From Aplysia californica (Eukaryota > Mollusca > Gastropoda > Aplysiida > Aplysiidae), in contig NW_004797591.1 in assembly GCF_000002075.1 (NCBI RefSeq), positions 555,243-619,242 of the forward strand: 64,000 nucleotides of DNA, in the 5' to 3' direction. Within the stretch, counting starts at the first letter, position 1. Each line of letters starts with the position of its first letter. Below are positions 12,101-21,076 of the stretch, piece after piece. Made by a program: the position numbers and the translations under genes. Under the pieces are notes generated by a model. That model saw only the letters and a list, made by a program, of their open reading frames with translations. It made no database searches and was not told the DNA's origin.

Positions 12101-15100
12101 AAGGGACATAAGCACAAAAATTGAAGAATGAAAACGTAAAAGACCAGATTGTAATACATTTTTAATTCTCAACAATTACACATGCCTTTGTCTTTTTGAA
12201 ACATACAAGTCGACAAAATGTATTTGTCTTAAGCAAAGTTATACACTAGATGGCAGGGACAACAGACTGAGACGTTTTAACAAGACTCAAGCTCACAACA
12301 GAGCAACAGCAACGTTAGCAGGGGAGGAAAAGGAGCAGTAACAGGTGAAAAGGAGGAAGACGAAGTAGAACAAAATTAGAAAACATCCAAGGGAAGACAG
12401 GAGGAGGAGGAGGAGGAGGAGGAAGAGGAGGGAAAGGAGGAAGAGGAGGAGGAGATGAACAAGGAGCAACGATACCACAGAAGAAGGAATAAAGTAGGCA
12501 GCAGCAGTGGAAAGGAGAGTACAAGCAACAGAAGAGGAGGAGGACGAAAAGAAGTACCAACAACAGCAGAGGAAGGGGACGAGATGAACAACAAAGGAGG
12601 AGGAGGGAAAAAAACAGAATGAGAGAAATAAGAGAAGCAACAGAAGAGCAGAAAGAGTTTCTGGAACTTTAGTGGGTAGACTTGATGTCTTTGCTACAAT
12701 GGCAGTGGCAATAAGAGCAAGAGAAACAGTACAAACAGCAGCAACATAATAATCAGCATGCCCTAACACAAGAACTTGACAGGAAAAAATTATCATTAGA
12801 TTCATCTTGATAAAAGAAATGAAAAACAAAAAGAACACCAACCTTATTGATAATCCTGTGTGCAAAAAGGGACGGCCAGCTTTCTCTCTGTTTGTGAAAA
12901 TTCAAGGTCACAAGAGCATCGACACCAATAGACAGATAATTGTTCATGATGAAAGTCTGAAAATATGAAAGATAAACATACAGTTGAAGGCACACTACAC
13001 TTGTGTTGTATTCTAATTTGAGTTAAACAAAAGCACATTGACACAATAACACTCATTTAATGCATGGAAATCCAAGACAAACAATCTGTAAAGTAAAGCA
13101 ACAGTAACAAAGTAGAACCTACTTCTATTACCCTCCGAGAACTTAATAGAAAAAAAAAACCGAACAATTATAATAGACATGCTTATTTTGATTTTTATAG
13201 CAATACAGAATGTGTAAGAAACACAAGAACTAAGAAATTACCAACTCCTGATGAAAATAGACACAAACAAAACATGGCTAATCTGTCTTTACAAAAGGGT
13301 CATTGCACTGCCATTGTATCACTTCTTGTGTCATCAATATTTAACCAAATAAGGAACCACTGGCTTATGTCCCTGAACTTCAGATTTTCAATAAATCAAC
13401 TACACTACGCATTTATGTATGCAATAGTTGTTCAAGTCCATGTGATTGCCTGCCACCTGTCACATGTATTCAGAAGGGACAAGCTTGAAAAACCAAGAGT
13501 AAGAGGAAAATGGGATCTGTGTCACATCTTACTTTTGACGGCCTGGCAAATCCAAAGTGCTTTTCATGCCTTATGTCCACAGTCCACCTGCAGAATTAAA
13601 ACAGACAAAGAAAATGAGGCCAAATGATGGAAATAAATTAGATTCATTATGCCAACAAGAACAAAAGCCAAATACTGTATATCTGTTTTAAGGAAAGCCT
13701 AATGGAACCATATTGTGATAACGCCGAAATGTAACATTAGGTCCAGTATAATTGAAAAGCAAAAAATATGTAATATAGTTGATCATTAATAACAGAGCTA
13801 ATACTGATCATAATCATGACAAAACAACAGCAAAGCAAGGAACATGCTCTTTCCCAGCATTAACAGTGTTCACAAATCGCAACCAAGTTAATGCATTTCA
13901 CTTTTTTCCTTCAGTTATGTGTCCAATCTGCTCCTCTGAGGAGATATCTTTTTTCATATAATTATTTCTATGTTGTGATTAAAAAGAATAACTAAACAAG
14001 AGGAAATATTATTTTTTTCACTCATTCTTACCTGTCCAACTGAACAGCATGTGCTTTGATAACGTTGTTCAGAATTTCCTTTACATCCACATCGCCCGTG
14101 TAACCTTCTCCCCAACCCAACACACGAGACAGATCATTTCCAGTTCCAAGGGGAAGAATGCACAGTCTTGGCGGATTCTGCGAGATAAACAGGTGAATTA
14201 TATTGGGTCAGAAGCTAAAAAAAAGTATTAAACAATGAAAACATCCATATGAGAACAAAGAAAAGTAATGAAAATTACTTAAACATAACCGTCTTCTTTT
14301 CTGTCTCCCCCCACCCTTACTCCTTTTGTTTTTGTCTGTTTCTGTCTGTAAGTCTTTTCATCATTATGTTCCTCAACCTCTCACTCTCTCTTCTCCATCC
14401 CTCCGTCATATATCTTATAGAAAATATTCCAGTTGCAATTTCGATTTTTTTTACCCCACCATACGTTGACCACAAGAATGAAAACCGTACATTGCTTCAG
14501 TGTGACTATGTGTATTTCAAAAAATGATTAACCAATAAGTAAAAAAATACATTAAAAATGAAGTAAAGGTTAGATTGATGTATTGTTTTTTAGTCAACCT
14601 GTTGAGAATAGCTTACATAATGTACACATACAGTTCTCCTCTCTCCCTCTGAAGGACAGAGCAGCAAAAAACAACATTCACTAAGAGAAGTGAAAAGAAA
14701 GAAAGATAAGTCTATGGGTACATTTTGAAAAGTAAACTATGACTTAACTCTCTTATAAAGATAGATATTCAATAAGCCTGCCTCTTTTACACACCTTGGC
14801 ACCTCATTCCATACCTGAAGTTTGAGTTTTTCAATGGCAGTGAGTACCCAACCAATGGTACCATCTCCACCACAGACAAGGAGTCGGAATGTGACATCAG
14901 GAAGTAAATTGCACCATTCTAACGCATTTTCAGGTGACACATCTTGTATATCAATAACCTGAACAGACAGAAATACAAACAATTTATTTTTAAAATCTCA
15001 ATTTTGCTTTAACACTCTTCAAACAGAAACAACGTTATAAAACTTCAATCAAACATCCCTAATTTAAAAAACAGCAAGAAAAGCATTCCATACGACTAGA

Positions 15101-15964
15101 ACTAAAGAGACAAAGACAAGGTATATGGGTTCATGCATAATCATAATGCATGCACACCAAACGCACAAACACACATCCACACACATTCATGCACACAAGC
15201 ACATGCACGCACTAACACACAAATCCACACAAGACTCTTAAAATAGCAAGTTGTAATACACATGAACCTACTATATTACTAACCTGAGCTGGGTTTAAGA
15301 TGTCTCTGAAGTGTCTTAGCAACAGCTCTCCTTCATTACTCCCACTTTTCCTATTTGCTATGACAATGAGAGGAGTCCACTTTTCAATCTTTGGCCGGCA
15401 GACATTTTTAACAATTTGATGTCTTTGCCTTGTGCCTTTAACACCAACCCATTTCACTTCAATACAGTTAGGTGGAACAATAAAATTCTGGTATGTGCCC
15501 AGGTCACATGTAACTGTTTTTGGTGCACAGTCATCATGCACAGTCCGTTTGCACCAAGCACAACGCAGGTCAATGAGGGCCAGCACTACTCCACACTCCT
15601 CTTCACAGACAGCACATTCACTGCAGGCAGGTAAATTGCCTCTTACCCAATGGTGGGTCATCACTGAATTTTTACTAGAAGCTACTTTGCACGATATTTT
15701 TTTGTTCGCTGTTTTCATGTTATGATCGTCAACACAGATACCACAGGTGTCACACTGAGCTCCATGGATCAGGCGACATTCTTCGACATTACAATAAGTC
15801 ATGGCAGTGAACATGTCTACCATGTAAAACCTATGACCCTTGGTAGGATCTCGAACTGGCACAGAATAATGTCTCAAACGATACTTTCTGTACAAAGACA
15901 GCAGGTATGCTGCAACACTGAGTAAACTTAACATTATGAGTAGGGAGAACATAAAATCATCCAT
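3892..15964 (-). CDS. DGKE: Diacylglycerol kinase epsilon, partial (6 coding exons, 3' end missing)
   Basis: DGKE phosphorylates diacylglycerol (in vertebrates preferring arachidonoyl species) to phosphatidic acid in the phosphoinositide cycle. It is the only DGK with an N-terminal membrane anchor. Exons on the minus strand: 15964-15284, 14958-14815, 14177-14032, 13587-13533, 12956-12843 and 3963-3892, joined by GT-AG introns with a continuous frame of 404 codons (681+144+146+55+114+72 nt). Seen in the sequence: hydrophobic segment at residues ~5-24, C1 domains at ~44-93 and ~104-153, catalytic DAGKc domain from ~196 with GGDGT at 257-261 and LGTGND near 285-290, then the start of the accessory domain (MNNY, YGTKD). 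I chose the ATG at 15964 because it precedes the membrane anchor; the acceptor at 15991 implies an upstream non-coding exon. Human DGKE is ~567 aa, so ~160 residues are missing. Identification rests on my memory of the human protein and the domain order; confidence is high. Confidence 0.93.
5707..6506 (+). mobile_element. Non-autonomous pogo/Tc1-like DNA element, ~800 bp, flanked by TA
   Basis: The right end, read inward, is CAGTCGAACCTGCC and the left end is CAACCAAACCTGTG; the first ~12 bases pair as imperfect terminal inverted repeats, each bordered by TA (5705-5706 and 6507-6508). Both ends are rich in short GGCCGTCTTA-like motifs. No transposase similarity was seen in the internal frame that spans 5767-6252. 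A partial copy lies in the opposite orientation at 37603-38200. Confidence 0.6.
6552..6629. repeat. (CA)n microsatellite
   Basis: An almost pure dinucleotide run of about 39 units inside DGKE intron 5. Frames crossing it encode only Thr-His or Val-Cys repeats. Confidence 0.99.
6935..7138 (-). mobile_element. tRNA-derived SINE, family 2
   Basis: On the minus strand: GCCGGCGTCTATGGTGTAGC (A-box region), GAGTTTGATTCC (B box), then a body with CTGACAGGCAGGGTTGAAGC. It matches a plus-strand copy at 50403-50625 in both head and body. Confidence 0.78.
7360..7505 (-). repeat. Degenerate ORF-like repeat, copy A
   Basis: Pairs with 8485-8632 at moderate identity, both in DNA and in conceptual translation (DHTLRAFFS...[14 protein letters not shown] against DHML-AFFS...[14 protein letters not shown]). 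It is an unclassified old duplicated segment in DGKE intron 5. Confidence 0.5.
7951..8353 (-). mobile_element. LINE 3'-end fragment enclosed by ~43-bp inverted repeats
   Basis: The minus strand encodes the C-terminal signature of a non-LTR retrotransposon: [20 protein letters not shown], then [14 protein letters not shown], then [11 protein letters not shown] before a stop. The outer ~43 bases on each side (7951-7994 and 8311-8353, beginning ATACCCAGTGCAC) are imperfect inverted repeats of each other. No reverse-transcriptase core is present. Confidence 0.65.
8485..8632 (-). repeat. Degenerate ORF-like repeat, copy B
   Basis: Diverged partner of 7360-7505. The shared amino-acid pattern suggests descent from one coding sequence, but no family was recognised and this frame is interrupted. 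Confidence 0.45.
8936..9031. repeat. (CA)n microsatellite
   Basis: A CA-rich tract, interrupted at first and then pure for ~50 bases, lying just before the (TAA)n tract. Confidence 0.98.
9090..9177. repeat. (TAA)n microsatellite
   Basis: About 29 trinucleotide units with one interruption. Frames across it give poly-Asn, poly-Ile or poly-Tyr and are not genes. Confidence 0.98.
10148..10190 (-). mobile_element. SINE family 1, 3'-end remnant
   Basis: Only the last ~45 bases of the family are present (TTTTACGCGCTCGCAACTGC, then AAGGTCATATGAGCG), followed by T- and G-runs like those beside the copy at 3.5 kb. Confidence 0.6.
12395..12460. repeat. (GGA)n-rich purine tract
   Basis: Low-complexity GGA/GAA run on the plus strand, part of a wider purine-rich segment (~12300-12640). 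It produces long Ser/Leu-rich minus-strand frames that are not genes. Confidence 0.9.
12843..12956 (-). CDS. DGKE: DGKE coding exon 5: start of accessory domain
   Basis: 38 codons, phase 0, acceptor ATTTTCAG, donor AAG|GTTGG. It encodes [18 protein letters not shown] and later INK, the conserved opening of the DAGKa accessory domain. An 8.9-kb intron follows. Confidence 0.93.
13533..13587 (-). CDS. DGKE: DGKE coding exon 4 (55 nt)
   Basis: A short exon encoding [10 protein letters not shown]...RPSK, between AATTCTGCAG and a GTAAG donor. It matches the RWKVQV segment that links catalytic and accessory domains in vertebrate DGKE. The phase (1 nt + 18 codons) fits both neighbours. Confidence 0.88.
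14032..14177 (-). CDS. DGKE: DGKE coding exon 3: LGTGNDL motif
   Basis: 146 nt, acceptor TCGCAG, donor CAG|GTAAG. It encodes [19 protein letters not shown], the second conserved block of the catalytic domain, then a helix ending in QLDR. The exon leaves two bases (AG) that exon 4 completes to Arg. Confidence 0.94.
14178..14814 (-). other. DGKE intron 2
   Basis: AT-rich intronic DNA between exons 2 and 3; nothing else recognised. Introns 1 (14959-15283), 3 (13588-14031) and 4 (12957-13532) are likewise plain. Confidence 0.85.
14815..14958 (-). CDS. DGKE: DGKE coding exon 2: ATP-site GGDGT exon
   Basis: 48 codons, phase 0 at both ends, acceptor TGTTCAG and donor CAG|GTATGG. It carries [14 protein letters not shown]; the GGDGT motif is the nucleotide-binding signature of the DAGKc fold. 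Confidence 0.95.
15284..15964 (-). CDS. DGKE: DGKE coding exon 1: membrane anchor, both C1 domains, start of catalytic domain
   Basis: 227 codons, ending in frame at CAG|GTTAG. The acceptor (TTTTCAG) ends at 15991, so the exon itself begins at 15990 with 26 nt of 5' UTR. Residues 5-24 are hydrophobic and are followed by a basic YRKYRLR stop-transfer stretch. Two Cys/His-rich C1 domains follow, the second with the HHW(V/I)RGN motif typical of the epsilon isoform. The catalytic domain opens with [13 protein letters not shown]. Confidence 0.95.
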
Positions 15965-15990
15965 CCTGACATATGTGCCTCTGCTCACAC

Positions 15991-17457
15991 CTGAAAATAG
16001 AACAATACATAGTATGATAATATTATGTTATGATTTATCAATACCATTGCCCATCAGTTTCATTTCAAAGAGTACAAATATCTCTGAACACCACTAAAAT
16101 GAAAGTATCAACAACAAACAAATCAACCACCTGAGCCTGTTTCCATGTACTCTTTTCCATCTCATCCCGTACCTGACCCCTCATCTCCTGCCTCTATAAC
16201 TCTCACCTCCATACCTCTCTCTTTCCTCCTGCACTACCACATCTTCCATTTACTGCCATAATCTCACCCTCAACCACTAGGCCCTACGATCATTTACTCT
16301 TGCACTTAATTTTTTTCTTCCAACTTATGGCACCAAGCATTGTATTCCACCTAATTAAATGTAATAAAAGCAAATTTAGACTTCCTCAGATTTTTTTTTC
16401 TCCAAAAATTAAACTTTTCTTGGTCAGCTCTTTGTCTTTAAATTCTGACAGCCATCCTGACTCCCACTTTCTACAAAGTTGGTTGGAACTTGAAAATCAT
16501 AACCTTTATGCTGAAATGTGAGGAAATATTTTTTATTATGCTGTCTTAGGAAAATAGGCAGGAGCGAAGGCCACTCAGAACTCCAGGCATTACTATTATT
16601 TTAAAGGTACAAACACAGAAGACCGTTCTTTCCTCCCCTTTCACCTCCTCAAAAAATCGCGAGGAGAGGAAGGCGAATAGGAAGGGATATGAAGCAACAG
16701 AGTGGAGTCCCTTTCCTTCACTCCCCTTTTCGTTCAGATTTAAAGATGGCAGATGTGAAGTTGATGTTCTTGTACTAATTGAAAAGACGACATCAAAATT
16801 ATTTACCAGTACACCCAACTTCTTCTGTAATTTGTTTCCTTTCAGTAGTTACATAATTTCTGTTGCAATAATGCCTGTCTGTCTTGTCATAAAGGGTTTG
16901 TCTTTTTCTACAGCCGTGCTCAACATTTCTAGGTCCTTAATCTCTAATTCAGTTCTAATCGGTTAAGGGACAGAGTCAGTACACAACTGTACCAGAACGT
17001 ACACAGGGTAACAAGCGAGGCACCAACAACACACAACAGTAGGCTTACTACTAAAATGTACACAGTGGGAACACGCGATGCGAATGAAGGCGAATGAAAT
17101 TTAAGGGCAGACCTTAGTTGGCAATCCCTCACTGTTTTTGCTGTTTGGGGGAGTGACCCGAAAGGGATGAAAGGCCAACCCACTGTAGCGACGCATTTTC
17201 TGTAGATTAAAAACACCATTCGCCATAAAGAGGGAAGCGAGGACGATGCCCCCCAAAAAAGGTGGGAAAGGCAAACCCACTGCGTTTGCACATTTACACA
17301 TCACCACAGGACATAAAATGTAGACCTTTACGGTTCAAACATTATCTGTCGAAGTTGAAAATGTGTAGGCCATAAACTGTTTTCTACTTTTCTTTCCATG
17401 AATTGTATTGAAACTAATTTCAGCCAGTGCCAGCCAAGAAAATAAAAATCTAATATA
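15991..17457. other. Upstream of DGKE exon 1 (probable first intron)
   Basis: The stretch begins with the exon-1 acceptor. It contains pyrimidine-rich intronic DNA and a moderately GC-richer segment at 16600-17300 with no convincing reading frame or repeat family. Confidence 0.5.
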
Positions 17458-18440
17458 CAGGGTGATCAAAAAAAAACTTTACAACTTTTTTTCTACATAT
17501 CTCGCGCAAACATTGTTCTAGAAAGATGAAATTTGAAACAGATAAACTTCATTCAAAAGGAATTTGTTTGACATAAAATTCATACAGAAGAAATTTATTT
17601 TCAGAACGGAAAAAAAAATAAAGAAAAAAACACCCATAAATGCAAAATGCGCCAATTTTAAAGAACGACACTCACGCAAGGGAAATCATGAGACGATTGA
17701 TTTGATTTTTGTCTTCTTTTTCTCTATATTGTTTAATTGTTCCAGTGACATTAAACAATATTTAACTTCTCTTAGGGAGTTAAAAAAATAACATTTTTGT
17801 TCTTGAATTTCTAAAACAAATGTTCCACATGTCCTCCTTTGGACTCCAAACATCTTTTAATGTGTCGTTTGAAATGCTCAATGACGTCCAAACAGTTCCC
17901 ACTGAATGTTTCTCACTTCATCACGGATAGCTTGTTTCATAATTTCAAAGTTTTCAAACTGGTTTTGAAATATCCTGTCCTTCAGATAGCCCCACAAGAA
18001 AAAGTTTAAAGGATTCAGGTCAGGAGAATGCGGAGCCCAAATGTGTTCACTTCTGCGACTGACCACAAGATCTCCAAAAGTGGTCAGTTAGCCATGTCAT
18101 TGATCTGACAGAAACGTGTGGATTGGCCCCATTTTGCATGAACCACTGGTCTGGGTGATCCAAGTGCCGGTGTCTCCTCAGGTCCGTCCAGAATTTGTCA
18201 CGACATTTTGTGGTAATGCGTATTGGTGTGTAGTGTAATAAAAGGGGACAAAAGCAAAAAAGATGGGTTGTTTTTTTAATGTGCATTATATGGCAGAATT
18301 ATTTAGTGGAATCATCTAAAATGAATGTCAGTCAAATTCCTTTTGAATGAGGAATATTGTGTTCAAATTTGAAGATGAAAGCTTCAGTGTGAAGGAAAAC
18401 ATTTACGAAAAATGTTGTGAGTTTTTTTTTGGATCACCAG
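17458..18440 (-). mobile_element. Mariner-family DNA transposon, ~983 bp, internally deleted
   Basis: The terminal inverted repeats CAGGGTGATCAAAAAAAAAC (left) and CTGGTGATCCAAAAAAAAAC (right, inverted) sit between TA dinucleotides (17456-17457 and 18441-18442), the mariner target-site duplication. The minus strand encodes the C-terminal part of a DDE transposase: FMQNGANPHVSVRS and WAPHSPDLNPLNFFLWGYLK, in two frames. Intact mariners are ~1.3 kb with a ~340-aa transposase; the N-terminal half is missing here. The copy is dead but its ends could in principle be recognised in trans. Confidence 0.85.
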
Positions 18441-20464
18441 TAAATGCCTTCCATTTCATTTTCTAACTGAAATAAAATTACATAGTACATTTAAAGTTGG
18501 GAAGAGAGTAGGCCTAGTAGTTAAAACGTTACTTGCTTGTAATGTTCATTTAGATTGATATGGGATTCAATTTTTTTTTCTTCTAAATATTAGAGTCTAC
18601 ATTCTTCATTTTTAATATGAAGTGTCTACATATTCTTTTTCAAACACCCCAAAATTTTTACTCCCGGTCCTTGGACTGAGGGGAAGGGGAGGGAAGGTCC
18701 AAAGCAAACTCAATTTAAAATAAAACAATAGACTCGGTTACATAGTCTACTACTTCTGTATAAGGTTTTATTTAAATGGTTAAATAGGCCTTGGCCTATT
18801 GAATCTTTGTCAATAGGTGGGGGTTTCTTCATATATATACCTTACAAAGCCTTTCTTTTTCCAATAAAAATGGTGCTACAGCTTTGAAATTTGTATAAAT
18901 GCTGTGCTTAATATGATGTTTCAGCTATGGGAGCAGAGAAATAGCAGTCGGGCCATCAGAAGAAATCTTACAAATTATTTTAGTTTTGAAATCGATGTAT
19001 TTTTTTAATGTAAAATGTGACGTGTCGAGTTCGTACTTTTTCTGTCGTCAAGTTCAACAATGAAATAATTGCTGAGAAACTCATCCTTCTACACTTTTAC
19101 TACTATAACTACATTAATTGTGGTGCTATATCAGGAATAATCATATCTGCAGCTGTTTGGGGGTTTTTTGTGAGCCTTCTAGATTTTCATTTTCGAGCAT
19201 AACTCAAGTAGTCATTTCGCAAGGCAACTTCAGGTTCCCCGAGACTTCGTTTCTATCGGTCATTTTGGGGCCCTGGAAAGAGTATCATAATATCGTTCAA
19301 TGTTTACTCTCTGCCCCAGGAAATAATAGGGGTGGAGGAACATGCATTGTTCCTGTCGATCTATTCAAAGCGTATCGTTGTTCGATGCAAGACGGCGAGA
19401 AGAATAATGATGGATGAGACAAATTCATTTAAGTTTTCTTATGCCGTCATCAAATCTTAACATGTTATGTTTGAAAAAATCTGTTATGTCCGAAAAACAT
19501 ATCCCCCCATTTATTTAAATTTAAACCAAGTAATGATAAACATCGCACTGCGTTCCAATGGTCAAGTGGTAGATCTAGAGGCAACCACGCATGCTTGACT
19601 AGGTCTCAAGGAGAGGGGAAAATTTGATGTAAATTGATGAATGTTCCAAAATGATGACAAACATTTATCCATTATGTGTCATCATGGTTCGGTTATGTTC
19701 AAAAGATATTTGGTATTTTGCATAATCATAGTAAAATGTGAATTAAGTGGCATTTTTTCACAATTAGCATGCATTAAGAGTCAAACTGAATCTCCTGAAT
19801 CTTTGCTGGCCGAAAAAAAATTTTTATGAATTAAATTAGGAAAATTGAAAGTTTTTCATTTCTTTCGGACATAACTATGATGACATAAATGCGAACACAA
19901 AGATATTTAGATTTTTTTTTTTCTGTGATCCTCACCATTATAATATATAGGATGCTCTTCATGCTATGTTTGAAAATTAAAGCAATAAGAACTCTGTTAA
20001 AATAATTTTGAATTGCATGTTCAAATTCTAAAAAATGTGTCATTATAGCTATGTCCGAAAGAATTAGACTTGATGTTATGTAACGCCAGTTTACACAGCT
20101 TAGCATGCCATCTGTAGGTCTGTAAATACATGTTTTTGTAGGAGGAGATATATAAGAATTTTAATTAAAAATTCAAGTAAAAACGAAATATCAAAATTGT
20201 TATCATCAACCCTTTGTGCTACATTTTAGGTACCCACCTATTGGCAAAAGCTCTATTACAGGCAATCTTCAATCTTATTGTCTTATTTTTAAGGCTTCAA
20301 ACAGATTGTATTTAATGCCTATTTTAGCAGTAAAAGGCTGACCAGGTCCGGGCCAAGGGTCACATCAGTTTTGCTCCCATTTATGAGATATAAGTATTAC
20401 AATCATAATAACAAATGTTTGAGAGTGCAAGTAGGCCTATACAATTATATATTATTACGGTTAT

Positions 20465-20600
20465 GTGCACAGATGTGTGTGGAAGAGTGTGTGTGTATGG
20501 GTGGTGTGCACATGTGCGTACGTATACATGTGTGTGCATGTTTGTGTGCGTGTGTGGGCGGCGGGGGAGGGGTGCGTATGTGTGTGTATGTGCGTACGCG
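20465..20600. repeat. (TG)n-rich tract
   Basis: Imperfect TG/TGCG alternating purine-pyrimidine DNA over ~135 bases. Confidence 0.9.
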
Positions 20601-20935
20601 GTGAAACTCCAAACCAATGTGCCAGGATCTGGACAATAAAGATGTGTATCTTTTCTTATATTATTATATATATATAAGTATAGGAAGTGGTTATTCTCAC
20701 TAGCAAGACATAGGGCCATAGGCTATTCTCACCCCCCTCAGGAGTGCTAACATACAGTAGGCCTATAGCCTAGTCTATAGCACAGACACACCCAGAACAG
20801 CACAGAGAATACTTATAAGTTGTTGAGATAAGTTTCAGGTTTAGTTTCTTTAATGGGCTGGGTGAAGGTCATTTCACACCAAGAACAGCAAACAGTGAAA
20901 AAAGAAACACACACACACAAAACGATTAAGATCTA

Positions 20936-21076
20936 GACTAGATCTAGATCTAGATCTAAATCTATCTAGATCTATGGTTATGCAAGGACGAAATATCAAG
21001 AGCAGAACGCAGCTGATGTCTATCATCATATGGGTCCTCACAATTATAGATCTAGATATCTAGATCTAGATCTAGC
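20936..21076. repeat. CTAGAT-type short tandem repeats (two clusters)
   Basis: Near-palindromic hexamer arrays (TAGATC units) at 20936-20977 and 21046-21076, directly beside the 3' end of the minus-strand LINE. Similar short clusters recur at 24099-24115, 30557-30600, 31023-31052, 31920-31934, 32866-32883, 33017-33050 and 33121-33190. Confidence 0.85.

Larger units (their letters stand above)
3964..12842 (-). other. DGKE intron 5 (8.9 kb)
   Basis: GT at 12842-12841 and AG at 3965-3964 bound it. It holds the pogo-like element, a SINE family 2 copy, the LINE fragment, (CA)n, (TAA)n, a TTTA-repeat tract (5036-5067) and a purine GGA-rich tract (12395-12460). No independent gene was seen. Confidence 0.85.
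18443..21076. other. Intergenic/intronic DNA, mostly unclassified
   Basis: AT-rich sequence with a (TG)n-rich tract at 20465-20600 and CTAGAT-type repeats at 20936-20977 and 21046-21076. No gene was recognised. Confidence 0.6.

Noticed and set aside
12293-12865. 190-codon minus-strand ORF rich in Leu, Ser and Phe
   Set aside because: It spans the GGA-rich purine tract and overlaps DGKE exon 5 in another frame; no domain, low complexity.
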